A DNA stretch of 64,000 nt, from NCBI GenBank assembly GCA_029948255.1, contig JALIZF010001374.1, positions 124,001-188,000 on the forward strand, in the 5' to 3' direction. Within the stretch, counting starts at the first letter, position 1. Each line of letters opens with the position of its first letter. Made by a program: the position numbers and the translations under genes. A model generated the notes under the pieces. It made no database searches. It was not told where the DNA came from and saw only the letters and a program-made list of their open reading frames with translations. Positions 11,201 through 17,849 of the stretch are shown here, in pieces. Source of the DNA: Telmatactis stephensoni. Lineage: Eukaryota > Cnidaria > Anthozoa > Actiniaria > Isophelliidae.

Positions 11201-13175
11201 GGTTTCAGTTTGGTTGTCTAGTGTTGGTTCTTTTGACCACTTTTCTTCCCCCCTTCCCTCTTGCTGGGGAAGGGGCGGTTGTAGTTTTTTGATCCTGAGT
11301 ATTTGTATGGGTATCTCTTCCCATACTTGTCTGAAGCACTGGTATCCTTGGACCTTTTGTAGCCATCTTTTCGCTCTCTACTAATCTTTGAAGTAATCCG
11401 ATTGGTGTCGGTTATATCTTTAACAGCTTTGGGTAAATCATCTCCAAATAACTCAGTAGTTATAGGATTTGATGGGGCACATAAGTAGCGGTAACTAGTG
11501 TGAAGCTCTGGTTTCAGGGCTTCTCTACGTCTTATGTTGACTTCTATGTTGGCATTGGCCAGTAACTGCACACCATCCATAAGGGTGTCCACAATTTTTT
11601 CTTTTGGTGGCATTTCTGATTTGTTTAGTACTTCATTGATCACTTGGACCACAGCAGTTATGCCTTTTACTAGTGCTTTTTGAGCCTTTTGGAGCTTTAT
11701 GTCTCCTGTCCTTGCCTTCTCTGAGATGTTGTTCCATATCGCTGAATTGACTTTGGTTTCGGTCAAGATTTCAGTTTTTTGGCTTGGGGTAGCGTTTCTT
11801 AATTTCGTTGAGCTTTTCCTCATTCGTCTTTTCCCCCAAGAGGTTTTTGAGGATTTTGGCCAAACCTGCATTAATGTCAGGTCCATCTTGATCAGTAACG
11901 TTGTACTGCTTTTCTAGCTGACTAAGTATGGCATTGCTTTCCTCGCTTAAGGAAGCACCATCGCCATCAGATTTTTGCCTCTTTGGGGCCGGTGGCTCTG
12001 TGTCACTGGCACTCTCTTCCTCCGATTCAGAGTCAGAGCTAGACAAATCCTCGTGTCGACCACCTTGGTACTCGTTTTTGTCTTTAAGTAGTTTTCCTAA
12101 GTTAAGGAATCCTTTATTCATGCTAGCCGCCAAGCTGGAAAGCGAGTCTTTAAAGACTTGAGCGATGTTTTCGCCTGACGTTGAGCTTTCATTCGACGAG
12201 CTGCCATGGTTCTCGGCCAGCTTTGGTGACCCTTTTGGCGCGCTTTTTTCCCTTGTAGATTTTTTCGAGGTCTTTCTTCCTGTAGGAGTTTCGCTGGACT
12301 TCTGCCCAGGGTCTTTGCTTTCAGTATCACTTTTGAGTGATTTTGTGGGATCTTTGGTCCCGTTTGCCTGAGTTTTTGCATTTGGCGTTTTGCCGCCTTT
12401 GCCATTGCTGCCATTCATGGTAGCTGTGGACTGTTCTGTTCGTTTTCCTTTGGGTTCTGGCTGCCATTTGCTCAAAAGACAGCCTCTGCCGTCGTCTTTT
12501 TCCTTTGATTTATCTTGCGAGTCTTTAGAACCCGACATTGGTATGATTTAGACGGATTTTCGGGCAATTTTCCTTTGTTCAAATACATGAACAACTTCAC
12601 TGACCGGCGACAGACGTTGCACTGATTGGCGCATGCGCTTGCTATCTCATGGGATCTCTCAGCACGGTAACGAGGTAGAACTATGCTTATATAGCGCAAT
12701 ATCAGTGATTTAAAGCGCTTCACATAAATTATAAATTAAAAAAACATAAAATTGCAATTGTCCTATAAACTATAAGTTAAATGTCCTATAAGCTGAATGT
12801 CCTTTTAAACAAAAATGTTTTCAACTTCTTTTTAAAAGAAGAGAGTGTAGAACAAGCTCTGATGTCAGATATGTCTGATATCCAGATATTTGTCAAATAA
12901 CAGTTTTGCTTTTCTTTAGAACTCCAAAAGGTAATGGTTTGTGGTCGAGGCATGGCTGCTTGGTGATAAGTGAACGATCAAATAGTACACACACAACATG
13001 TAGTTGCAACCATCTCACGAACTTTGCGATTCTGATGGGCTCTGAAAGTATCCCGGTAATGTATAGAGAACCTGATAACATGGTAACCCTAGCAACAGTA
13101 TACTCTTTTTTGTTTTTCTGTTTTGTTTGTTATTGGTCTGGATTGGTGGGGGGGGGGCACTACAAAATGATGACC

Positions 13176-13210
<35 letters not shown>

Positions 13211-16200
13211 ACGCAACAGCACATGCATAATGGAATAGAATGAAATCAAATAAAAATCTAACAGTCAAAAAGTCCTTGGAAAACTGGGGTGCATTGAGAT
13301 GACTACAATACTACATTTCCTATTCAGAATAAAGTGCATCATTTTGGAAACTTTTGACAACTTTTTATGATTTATTGTTTTCCTTCTTCAGATTACAAAA
13401 GCTCATGAGATTGCGTTAAGCGTCATTACATATGTTGGCTGTGCGTTGTCCTTATTTGGTTCTGTGGCAGCCATTGCAGTGCTCGTAGTTTTAACGTAAG
13501 TTCAATAATGGGCCTTTGTTTTTATCCAGCCTGTCACGTGGTAAAACATCCGCTGCATGGCAAAATATTCACTGGGACATCTAAAACAAAGACAAGTCAA
13601 GTTTGACTGATTGAAATCCTTTAGTTTCATATTATTTTGCAAGGCTGTATGGCGGATTTTGTATCATAGTTGGTTGATGTAAAGAGCCTACTGCGTAGCA
13701 ACTATTGTTTGAAATATCAAAATTGAATTGAATGAGTTTGGGCAGTTCTATTCATGTGCCAAACCAAGTCATAACAAATCAAATAGCACCGCTTAATTAG
13801 TTTTTGTTTCAACTAGTGTGTTTGGCGCATGCGAAGAATGAATGTACATATTAGACATCGATCATCACATGCCTAGCTATAGAACGTTATGCTAAACGTG
13901 TTGCTTTTTCTCCACAGGAAAGGATTGCACTCAGATCGTAACATCATTCATGCCAACTTGTTGATTTCCATTGCCATATCACAAACTGTGTTTCTAGCTG
14001 GTATCGAACATACTCAAGACAGAGTAAGAACTTAATATTTTGTCTTAATAATCATCCTATATACTATGACAGTTAACGAAAAACCCTTCCTAACCGTGCG
14101 CGTCCCAATTTTAATACTAATTCATTACGTCCCAAATCTACCTAAGTCCCATATATTTTGGTAGGTGATGATCGACGGAAACTGTGATTTTCATCCGTAA
14201 AACGGGTACTAAAATGTACCCTTAAAACACACAAAATCTCAATCTGGTACCTGCGTTTGATCGTGAGTACCCTAAAAGGTACTAAATCACATGATTTTTA
14301 TCCCTAAAAGCTATGACGACCATCCACGTCCATCTCCCCCCAATCCTAGCACATCCAAGAGCTAATCGTGTACTTCTTTTGAATGTTGTCACCTAGACCC
14401 GTTGCAAGTTAACAGCCATTATGCTGCATTACTTCTACCTGGTGTCATTCGCATGGATGCTGTGTGAGGGACTACATTTGTATGCTATGGTCATTAAAGT
14501 ATTCAATCTAACATCACGTGTTTATCATTATGTGGCTTTTTCATGGGGTATGTATACAGTCAATCACCTTGTCTCGTCTTTTGATGTTATCATGATATGT
14601 TAGGAAATGTGGCCATCTTAAGAGTGGCTGGAACGTGTTGGCACATGGGTCCCGGCACTGCTAGTTTTTGATAGCTGCATAGAATATTTCAGTGCTTCTA
14701 TTTTAGGGTTTGGGGAGGCTATCTTTCTAGTTTTTAGTTCCAGGTACTTTAGTCAAGGCGGGTACCTCGCATGGGACTTCGTGTCCCGTTTGTACCCACC
14801 TCTTGGACAGTGCCTTTGTTTTGTTGTTTCTACTTTCTCTAATTTTTGTATTCTAGTTATGGTTTGTCCAATAAAGTTGTGAAAAAAAAAAAGTTTAAGA
14901 CGACTTAGCCATAAGTAGCTAATCAGCCCTATCTTGTGGTACTGTACACTCTGTTTAGTTAATGACCTTGGGATTGGTAGCCAATCAGCATGCTCCATCT
15001 TTTGACCTTGTGGAAGTTTAGGGTTAGCGACTTTGGCATAAGTAGAAATCAGTACTTGCTGTAACTTGTGATACTGTGAAGTTCAATTAAGCTAGAGACC
15101 TTGGGATTGGTAGTCAATTAGCATAATTAGTCTTTTGAATTTAAGCTGGTCCTGACCAAGTTTGGTGACTTTGGGTGTGGTACCCAGTATTCAGATCTAA
15201 TATTGACGATTTTTTCAAATATTTTCCAGGCAGTCCAGCAGTTATCGTGTTAATATCGGCTTTAAGTCGATTCAAAGAGTATGGTACAGCTACAAGGTAT
15301 ACACAGGAAACCCGGGCCCTTTCTATTGATTTCAAAAAGTGTGTTTTCCATAACACCACGGCGTCTTAGCCACAGGAATCCCAAGCAATATTTTAGCATA
15401 TTTTCTTTTTGTCACTAGATTTTTTCCTATCACGTCTTTGAGCTCAATTTTGAGCACGGGGGAAATAGCAAAACACTAATTGAAAAAGGCAGGCTCCAAA
15501 ATATACTACAATGTCTTCAAACTGATTTTGCTGAGGACTAAGTTGGGCTTCTGCATCTGAATTTTTTGAAATTCGCACCAACAAAGTTCGAGTTTTTTTT
15601 CACATTTCTGAATGTTTTTAAATTATTGGGGAGGAGAGCTTGAAAGATTTTATGAGTCGCGCATGCGCAGATATTTGACCGTGGTGTTATTCACCATCAC
15701 ATTTCTTAATTATGCTCAGTAGTTGATCTTTTTTTGCTTACAGCTGTTGGATTTCAGGAGAGTATTGTACTTTGTTGGCCTTCATTCTACCAGTTGCTGT
15801 CATACTTTTGGTAAGAGAATTACATGAGATGCCCTTAGCTGTACTATAATGCTAACGGTGCTTATTATTATACAATGTACACAGGAATCCCGTAACAAGA
15901 TTCACTGGATCAGTATTAGTAGGCGATATTCGTATTCATATCGAGGCTCAAGCAGGTCAATCAGCTTGGGAACTGAAAAATATATAGTATCACTGCAATT
16001 TTCAAAGCCATTTTTTTCTAATGAAAATTGTTCAATTACTTTGGTCAGGTTAATATCGTCATCTTGTCCTTGGTTATGAAAGAGATTTGCTTATTGCACG
16101 TTTCTGAGAGTTCACATATTAGAAGGATGATCAAGTAAGTAATATGTCCATACCATCATCATCATCATTATCATCATCATCATTACCATCGTCGTTACTA

Positions 16201-16827
16201 TTAATAACATAGATTCCAATTTAAGATGATTGTCCTTACCATTATATCGCCATACCATCATTATTGAACTGATCATCGTCATCATCATCATCATCACCAT
16301 CATCATCATAGTATAATTATGACCATCGTCATCGTGTTTGTTTTAGCTCAACCTTCAAGACCGTCGTCGTATTGTTTCCTTTACTTGGAATCACCTGGGT
16401 GTTTGGACTTCTTGTTTTTGCTACAAAGAATATAGTATTCCAGTATTTCTTTGCAATTTTAAATACATTACAGGTGAGATTATCCCAGCTATTCACTCGG
16501 CGGGCAGAACCGGCCTCGTCATAAAGATGCCCGCCGAGTTAGCACTCAAATGATCCTCTTGTTTTTGACTAAATTGATAATGAAAACACAGACATAAACC
16601 ATATTTGCACTGGCAACTGATGCAGGGAAAGAATGCATGCGCTGTAAAACAGCTAAGCTTTGCATTGTTTTGTACTGGTATAAATCCTTCCATCGTTGTA
16701 GACTCCATTACATTCCCTAAGTCTCGAGATTGGTTATCGTAAGCATACTGACACTTTCATCAAATCCAGTCGTTTTTCCATGAGTGACGTACCGAAGTGT
16801 TCGCAACGAAAAAATAAACAAACAAAC

Positions 16828-16862
<35 letters not shown>

Positions 16863-16863
16863 T

Positions 16864-16918
<55 letters not shown>

Positions 16919-17732
16919 CCTGTAATCGTCAATTGTGTCAGTTCAAACGCTATTATACTGGTTTAACCTGCTAACTATCATTTTGTTGTCCTTTAGGGCT
17001 TCTTTATTTTTGTTCTTCATTGCTTGTTCAATTCTGAGGTAAGCTCCTTTGCTGTTAATTTGTCGCCAAAGTAAACCTTTTTACAATATTACTAGACTCA
17101 TGATACAATTTGTCCTGCAACTTTCTGCCCAGCTTGTTTGAGAGCGTAGTCAAAGTCTTTGTAACAACTAAGTATATGTAATTTATAACTAAAATAATGT
17201 GCGTAAGGATGGAGTGTAAAAGAGGCAATTCTTGAAACTTAGGGCCAGTATTCACATAATATCTTCATTAATGCAATATGCTGGCAATATCTTTGTCTCA
17301 CAAAAGTATACAAGAGAAATGTTATGTATACCACCGAGAACACGAGCACTTCATTCCAAGCTAAAACTTGAAACATCATAATATGCACGTATGCGCAGAC
17401 GCATTTTTCATTAGTGTTGTCCGGGCCTTAACGCTTCCATAAAGAGTAAATAGTAATTATTTCACTGAAATTGAAGTTTGTGGTTTGACTGTATTTAGAT
17501 CCGTACGAACTTCAAACGAAAGAAAGAAGTGTGGAAATCATTGAGAGTTTTTGAAGACTTTCGTCGAAGAGTTACAGTTTCCATTATTCCCGTACGTGTT
17601 CCCGTTACCAAGGGAACCACCTCTAGTAACGAGAGGGCAGAAACCTTTGAGGTACGTTATGATGAAATGTTTCCGCTGGACATGACGACCTTTGTAGAGT
17701 ACTGTATTCCCAAGGCAACGCCTCGCCCATAG
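2096..17732 (+). CDS. Adhesion G-protein-coupled receptor with chitin-binding and GAIN/GPS domains (5' incomplete)
   Basis: A class B2 (adhesion) receptor for the cell surface. Exons seen: 2096-2248, 3005-3091, 4987-5067, 5317-5479, 5703-5837, 7196-7253, 7476-7643, 12920-13055, 13392-13495, 13918-14023, 14397-14547, 15230-15296, 15744-15810, 16049-16134, 16347-16473, 16997-17038 and 17499-17732. Each is bounded by AG and GT, and from 4987 onward the phases add up to 575 codons including the stop. Order: peritrophin-A-like domain, Thr/Pro linker, GAIN domain, GPS ([20 protein letters not shown]), seven helices with family signatures [29 protein letters not shown] and [10 protein letters not shown], then a short basic tail. 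In this family the GAIN domain cuts itself between L and T of HLT, and the new N-terminus (TNFAILM) acts as a tethered agonist; all needed residues are present. Signal peptide and start codon are not seen. Exon phase 1 at 3091 does not fit phase 0 at 4987, so at least one exon is missing there. The ligand is unknown. Confidence 0.9.
2669..2864. mobile_element. MITE with about 57 bp terminal inverted repeats
   Basis: The ends read TCAATTAGACAACAGAAAGC and its inverse. The match extends inward through GCGTTATAGACGCAC on both sides. The centre carries GCTACGCCTCG, a core shared with the repeats at 55206 and 60856. It lies in the intron after the chitin-binding exon and codes for nothing. Confidence 0.75.
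3005..3091 (+). CDS. Exon: Thr/Pro/Ser-rich linker
   Basis: This 87 bp exon (phase 1-1) joins in frame to the chitin-binding exon and encodes a short stalk rich in T, P and S (for example [12 protein letters not shown]). Such a stalk is probably O-glycosylated and spaces the binding domain from the GAIN domain. The donor is GTATAT. Confidence 0.7.
3255..3406. mobile_element. Short inverted-repeat element flanked by 23 bp direct repeats
   Basis: The inverted ends are GGTTTTCATAAACCCGTGAA and TTCACGGGTTAATAAAAACC. Outside them the same 23 bp, running from ATAATAATTG to GTAAATA, occurs at 3232-3254 and 3407-3429. No coding capacity. Confidence 0.7.
3500..3648 (-). repeat. SINE copy with tRNA-like head
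   Basis: Read on the - strand, the segment starts GCAGCCCGGTTGGTTCATTT. It has a tRNA-like B-box region (GAGCTCGATTCTCC), then a body with GGGTCTTTAAAAATGAG and TGCTGCCTTTGTAATTACA. The same body recurs at 54366-54695. The 3' part of the body is missing here. Confidence 0.6.
3717..3855. mobile_element. 139 bp MITE
   Basis: The ends are GGTGTTTTCCATTTAGT and its exact inverse. They extend to GAACCAACCG and CCAGAACGGCC with few mismatches. It lies in the intron before the GAIN exons. Confidence 0.8.
4222..4486. repeat. Tandem duplication, period 139 bp
   Basis: A block beginning TGTACTTTTAGCTCGATAGC recurs at 4361. Both copies share GTGTCATCAGCTATCCATAT and CACTACACAA or CTACACAAAC. Copy identity is high but not perfect. 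Intronic. Confidence 0.8.
4987..5067 (+). CDS. Exon: start of GAIN region
   Basis: This 81 bp, phase 0-0 exon follows TATTTTCAG and ends at GCAG|GTAG. It encodes [16 protein letters not shown] and onward, and joins in frame to the next exon. It does not join the 3005-3091 exon in frame: splicing the two would give a TGA after six codons. It is therefore the weakest of the ectodomain exons, or an intervening exon is missing. Confidence 0.65.
5317..5479 (+). CDS. Exon: GAIN subdomain A helices
   Basis: The exon encodes an amphipathic helical stretch with [19 protein letters not shown], which resembles the helix of GAIN subdomain A. Several N-x-T/S glycosylation sites are present (NNT, NSS, NKT). 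It runs from phase 0 to phase 1, with acceptor TTCTAG and donor GTAAGT. Confidence 0.8.
5703..5837 (+). CDS. Exon: GAIN middle part
   Basis: The acceptor is AACTTTCAG and the donor is GTAGGT. The exon keeps phase 1 at both ends and encodes a polar segment ending in [13 protein letters not shown], which suits the GAIN domain. An alternative donor 4 bp downstream (GTAAAG) would break the frame into the next exon, so the upstream donor is chosen. Confidence 0.75.
5838..7195 (+). other. Intron without recognisable elements
   Basis: No repeat family or conserved reading frame is evident in this intron of the adhesion GPCR. A 110-codon frame on the - strand at 6771-7103 has no recognisable domain. 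Confidence 0.5.
7196..7253 (+). CDS. Exon: GAIN beta-strand segment
   Basis: This 58 bp exon (phase 1 to phase 2, CTTGTAG to GTAAGT) encodes [18 protein letters not shown]. The reading frame and both splice consensuses are clean. The preceding intron (5838-7195) holds no recognisable element. Confidence 0.75.
7476..7643 (+). CDS. Exon: GAIN subdomain B and first half of GPS
   Basis: The exon begins after ATTCTGCAG and ends at ATACC|GTAAGT (phase 2 to 2). It encodes [19 protein letters not shown] and then CAYWDF, the first cysteine and tryptophan of the GPS. It includes an exact 15 bp tandem repeat encoding NSHVI twice (7486-7515). The next coding exon is 5.3 kb away because a DIRS element lies in between. 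Confidence 0.9.
7909..7932 (-). repeat. (TTA)n tail of a retroposon, separated from its body by the DIRS element
   Basis: On the - strand this is (ATT)n. The sequence that should precede it, GCGCTATATAAGCAT, is found on the - strand at the far side of the DIRS element (12683-12697). Joining the two restores the usual GCGCTATATAAAT-(ATT)n retroposon tail seen intact at 25683-25768. Confidence 0.65.
7933..8040. repeat. DIRS right (3') terminal inverted repeat with terminal extension
   Basis: Positions 7981-8040 are the inverse partner of 12622-12682 and share GAGATAGCAAGCGCATGCGC. Positions 7933-7980 are the longer right terminus and contain CCTGGAAGTTGAAGTTTG. That stretch is repeated inverted in the internal complementary region at 8143-8190. 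Confidence 0.85.
8107..8233. repeat. DIRS internal complementary region
   Basis: Bases 8107-8190 are the inverse of the element's right terminus (CAAACTTCAACTTCCAGG). Bases 8191-8233 match the left terminus inverted (GTTACCGTGCTGAGAGATCC). The two halves abut, so this is a head-to-tail copy of both ends. In the DIRS1 model it templates completion of the termini. Confidence 0.85.
8359..9543 (-). CDS. DIRS tyrosine recombinase
   Basis: This 394-residue open frame is undamaged. The C-terminal two-thirds form the catalytic domain with Arg in TGQRGQT (about residue 230), His-x-x-Arg in [10 protein letters not shown] (340 and 343), and the nucleophile Tyr in FARYYKKP (375 or 376). The N-terminal 90 residues are low-complexity, and a SAM-like core-binding region follows ([19 protein letters not shown]). 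In DIRS elements it inserts a circular DNA copy into the genome without target duplication. Its 5' part overlaps the end of the RT/RNase H/methyltransferase frame in another frame by about 380 bp, which is usual for the group. Start chosen at the first ATG; a later internal start is possible. Confidence 0.92.
   Translation of the reverse strand: MSHLQMSPEVREGTRKCIVDSSCLAHTGVVAPSTQPPCSSSSDAPTSERSAHSPTLRSSTPLEEQTPDDGMFIVREHYQAKGVSETAARLLMQSWREGTKKQYSSYLKKWTLFCAERKVNHFQPSIGQVLDFFSELYKQGLTYSAINTARSAISTYVTVADGKSVGQHPLVQRLLKGIFQSRPPRSKYKEIWDVQVVLKYLGTLHPVETLTLKQLTLKLVMLLLLVTGQRGQTIHMLDVKNMFESQNKVTFVISDHVKQSKPGLPNPRVVLEPFEKSCICVVTTLREYIARTKALRDNTNSKLLISYVKPYKPVSRDTITRWVREVMAQAGINISIYSPHSTRAASTSAASRASANLDDILKTAGWSSECCFARYYKKPIASVSTYAKSVLSDA
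9165..11220 (-). pseudogene. DIRS reverse transcriptase / RNase H / methyltransferase-like polyprotein, interrupted
   Basis: The RT part reads on from an ATG-less frame ([16 protein letters not shown]) through [20 protein letters not shown] and [13 protein letters not shown] to the catalytic GYIDDSY. An in-frame TGA at 10713-10715 follows KFLRFI; beyond it the same frame resumes ([16 protein letters not shown]). RNase H starts at [11 protein letters not shown], where loss of one G near 10074 shifts the frame; it continues with [24 protein letters not shown] and VEADKQSR. The last domain ([19 protein letters not shown], then YIFPPF) resembles phage Dam-type N6-adenine methyltransferases, with FPPF in place of DPPY. 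The gene would supply cDNA synthesis for the element. With one stop and one shift it probably cannot make full-length protein. Confidence 0.85.
11218..12538 (-). pseudogene. DIRS gag-like protein, one frameshift
   Basis: The first frame (12538-11771) begins [10 protein letters not shown] and is highly charged, with long Lys/Ser/Glu-rich stretches. It ends at KKRYPKPKN. The second frame resumes at [19 protein letters not shown] and continues to a basic C-terminus ([15 protein letters not shown]). The shift coincides with a six-base T run at 11775-11780 (+ strand): removing one base would join the frames as PKTEIL. The combined product matches the DIRS ORF1 layout. The A-AAA-AAC in this run would give a -1 shift into a quick stop, so I read this as mutation and not programmed frameshifting. 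Confidence 0.8.
12622..12682. repeat. DIRS left (5') terminal inverted repeat
   Basis: On the - strand it reads GTTCTACCTCGTTACCGTGC and continues to GCGCATGCGCCAATCAG. It pairs with 7981-8040 and, over its first 40 bases, with the internal complementary region at 8191-8233. Confidence 0.85.
12683..12745 (-). repeat. Retroposon 3' end interrupted by the DIRS insertion
   Basis: On the - strand this reads GTGAAGCGCTTTAAATCACT and ends GCGCTATATAAGCAT. Its (ATT)n tail lies across the DIRS element at 7909-7932. The neighbouring 12746-12860 may be more of the same element, with repeated AGGACATT motifs, but I cannot assign it. Confidence 0.6.
12920..13055 (+). CDS. Exon: GPS cleavage site and tethered agonist
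   Basis: The exon reads GLWSRHGC, then [11 protein letters not shown] and NFAILM. With the CAYW of the previous exon this supplies the four GPS cysteines and both tryptophans. The cleavage triad H-L|T is intact, so autoproteolysis is predicted. Acceptor TTTCTTTAG, donor GTAATG, phase 2 to 0. Confidence 0.95.
13168..13209. repeat. (ATG)n microsatellite
   Basis: A run of about twelve ATG/GAT triplets follows a poly-G tract (13146-13156). Both lie in the intron before helix 1. Confidence 0.95.
13392..13495 (+). CDS. Exon: transmembrane helix 1
   Basis: The exon encodes [19 protein letters not shown] and a hydrophobic continuation to VLVVLT, the typical adhesion-GPCR helix 1. Acceptor CTTCTTCAG, donor GTAAGT, phase 0 to 2. 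Confidence 0.93.
13918..14023 (+). CDS. Exon: intracellular loop 1 and helix 2
   Basis: The exon encodes [20 protein letters not shown] and the rest of helix 2. The HxNL pattern in helix 2 is a family signature. Acceptor TCTCCACAG, donor AGA|GTAAGA, phase 2 to 0. Confidence 0.93.
14226..14325. repeat. Dispersed repeat, copy 1
   Basis: It shares AATCTGGTACC, then TACCCTAAAAGGTAC and a trailing ATGA/CGAC block with 40833-40925. No terminal inverted repeats were seen, so its class is unknown. Confidence 0.65.
14397..14547 (+). CDS. Exon: helix 3 and start of helix 4
   Basis: The exon encodes [20 protein letters not shown] and then [15 protein letters not shown]. These are the most conserved adhesion-GPCR residues, including the helix 3 cysteine that pairs with extracellular loop 2. 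Acceptor CACCTAG, donor GG|GTATGT, phase 0 to 1. Confidence 0.95.
14640..14892 (+). repeat. Probable retroposed 3' end with poly(A)
   Basis: The segment ends GTCCAATAAAGTTGTG followed by twelve A. AATAAA about ten bases before a poly(A) tract marks a reverse-transcribed mRNA end. The rest is non-coding and unrecognised. It is intronic and in the sense orientation, so its AATAAA might affect the host transcript. Confidence 0.5.
14900..15150. repeat. Degenerate tandem duplication, period about 127 bp
   Basis: Both units contain CATAAGTAG and GACCTTGGGATTGGTAG. Unit starts are CGACTTAGCC (14901) and CGACTTTGGC (15028). Intronic. Confidence 0.65.
15230..15296 (+). CDS. Exon: helix 4
   Basis: This 67 bp exon encodes [19 protein letters not shown] and matches the conserved G-x-P of helix 4 and the YG of extracellular loop 2. 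Acceptor TTTTCCAG, donor GTATAC, phase 1 to 2. Confidence 0.9.
15744..15810 (+). CDS. Exon: extracellular loop 2 and helix 5
   Basis: The exon opens with the conserved CW of loop 2 (CWIS) and continues into [13 protein letters not shown] of helix 5. Acceptor GCTTACAG, donor GTAAGA, phase 2 to 0. Confidence 0.92.
16049..16134 (+). CDS. Exon: end of helix 5 and intracellular loop 3
   Basis: The exon encodes [16 protein letters not shown] followed by a basic loop (HIRRMIK) as expected for the G-protein contact. Acceptor TTGGTCAG, donor GTAAGT, phase 0 to 2. The intron after it holds ATC/ATG microsatellite tracts (16150-16315). Confidence 0.88.
16150..16315. repeat. ATC/ATG microsatellite tracts
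   Basis: Two imperfect (CAT)n runs lie in the intron between the loop 3 and helix 6 exons. Confidence 0.9.
16347..16473 (+). CDS. Exon: helix 6 and start of helix 7
   Basis: The exon encodes [20 protein letters not shown] and then [11 protein letters not shown], both signature blocks of the family. Acceptor GTTTTAG, donor GTGAGA, phase 2 to 0. Confidence 0.95.
16821..16915. repeat. (GACA)n-(GA)n microsatellite
   Basis: A GACA run passes directly into a long GA run in the short intron between the helix 6 and helix 7 exons. Translated frames over it are only repeat peptides. Confidence 0.97.
16997..17038 (+). CDS. Microexon: end of helix 7
   Basis: This 42 bp exon encodes [14 protein letters not shown]. 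It directly continues the NTLQ of the preceding exon, as in all adhesion GPCRs. Acceptor CCTTTAG, donor GTAAGC, phase 0 at both ends. Confidence 0.95.
17499..17732 (+). CDS. Last exon: cytoplasmic tail and stop
   Basis: The exon begins with the basic post-helix-7 segment [20 protein letters not shown] and ends in a 77-residue tail closing with KATPRP and TAG. The stop lies inside a two-copy 71 bp tandem repeat (17708-17849). A GT within GAG|GTACGT near 17651 could serve as an alternative donor, but no downstream exon is evident. Confidence 0.85.
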   Translation: MRTNFKRKKEVWKSLRVFEDFRRRVTVSIIPVRVPVTKGTTSSNERAETFEVRYDEMFPLDMTTFVEYCIPKATPRP

Positions 17733-17849
17733 CATTGTTACCAAAGCAACCCGCACTCCTCCTAAAACGAATTTTGTTATCAAGACAATGTCCTCACCTA
17801 TAGCATTCAGTTGCCAAAGCAACGCACACGCCCTTTCTAAAAGAATTCT
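17708..17849. repeat. 71 bp tandem repeat spanning the adhesion GPCR stop codon
   Basis: Copy 1 holds the stop (CCATAGCATTGTTACCAAAG) and copy 2 holds CTATAGCATTCAGTTGCCAA. Both continue with CTAAAA and GAATT. The repeat therefore covers the last coding residues and the start of the 3' UTR. Confidence 0.75.

Larger units (their letters stand above)
7933..12682 (-). mobile_element. DIRS1-type tyrosine-recombinase retrotransposon, nearly intact
   Basis: Coding order on the - strand is gag, RT, RNase H, Dam-like methyltransferase region, then an overlapping tyrosine recombinase: the DIRS1-group layout, with no LTRs and no integrase. The inverted terminal repeats are 12622-12682 and 7981-8040. 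The 3' end has about 48 extra terminal bases (7933-7980). The internal complementary region at 8107-8233 is the inverse of the 3' terminus joined to the inverse of the 5' terminus, as the circular-intermediate model requires. Visible lesions are a frameshift in gag, an in-frame TGA in RT and a frameshift before RNase H. The element lies antisense in a host intron and has no target duplication, as expected. Confidence 0.9.

Noticed and set aside
11771..11785. A-AAA-AAC heptamer at the gag frame break, as a programmed -1 frameshift site
   Set aside because: A -1 shift there reads into a stop after three codons. The continuing gag frame needs a +1 change, which a single extra base in the homopolymer explains better.
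12118..12414. 98-codon basic frame and + strand frames over the DIRS gag region
   Set aside because: They are alternative-frame shadows of the low-complexity gag sequence.
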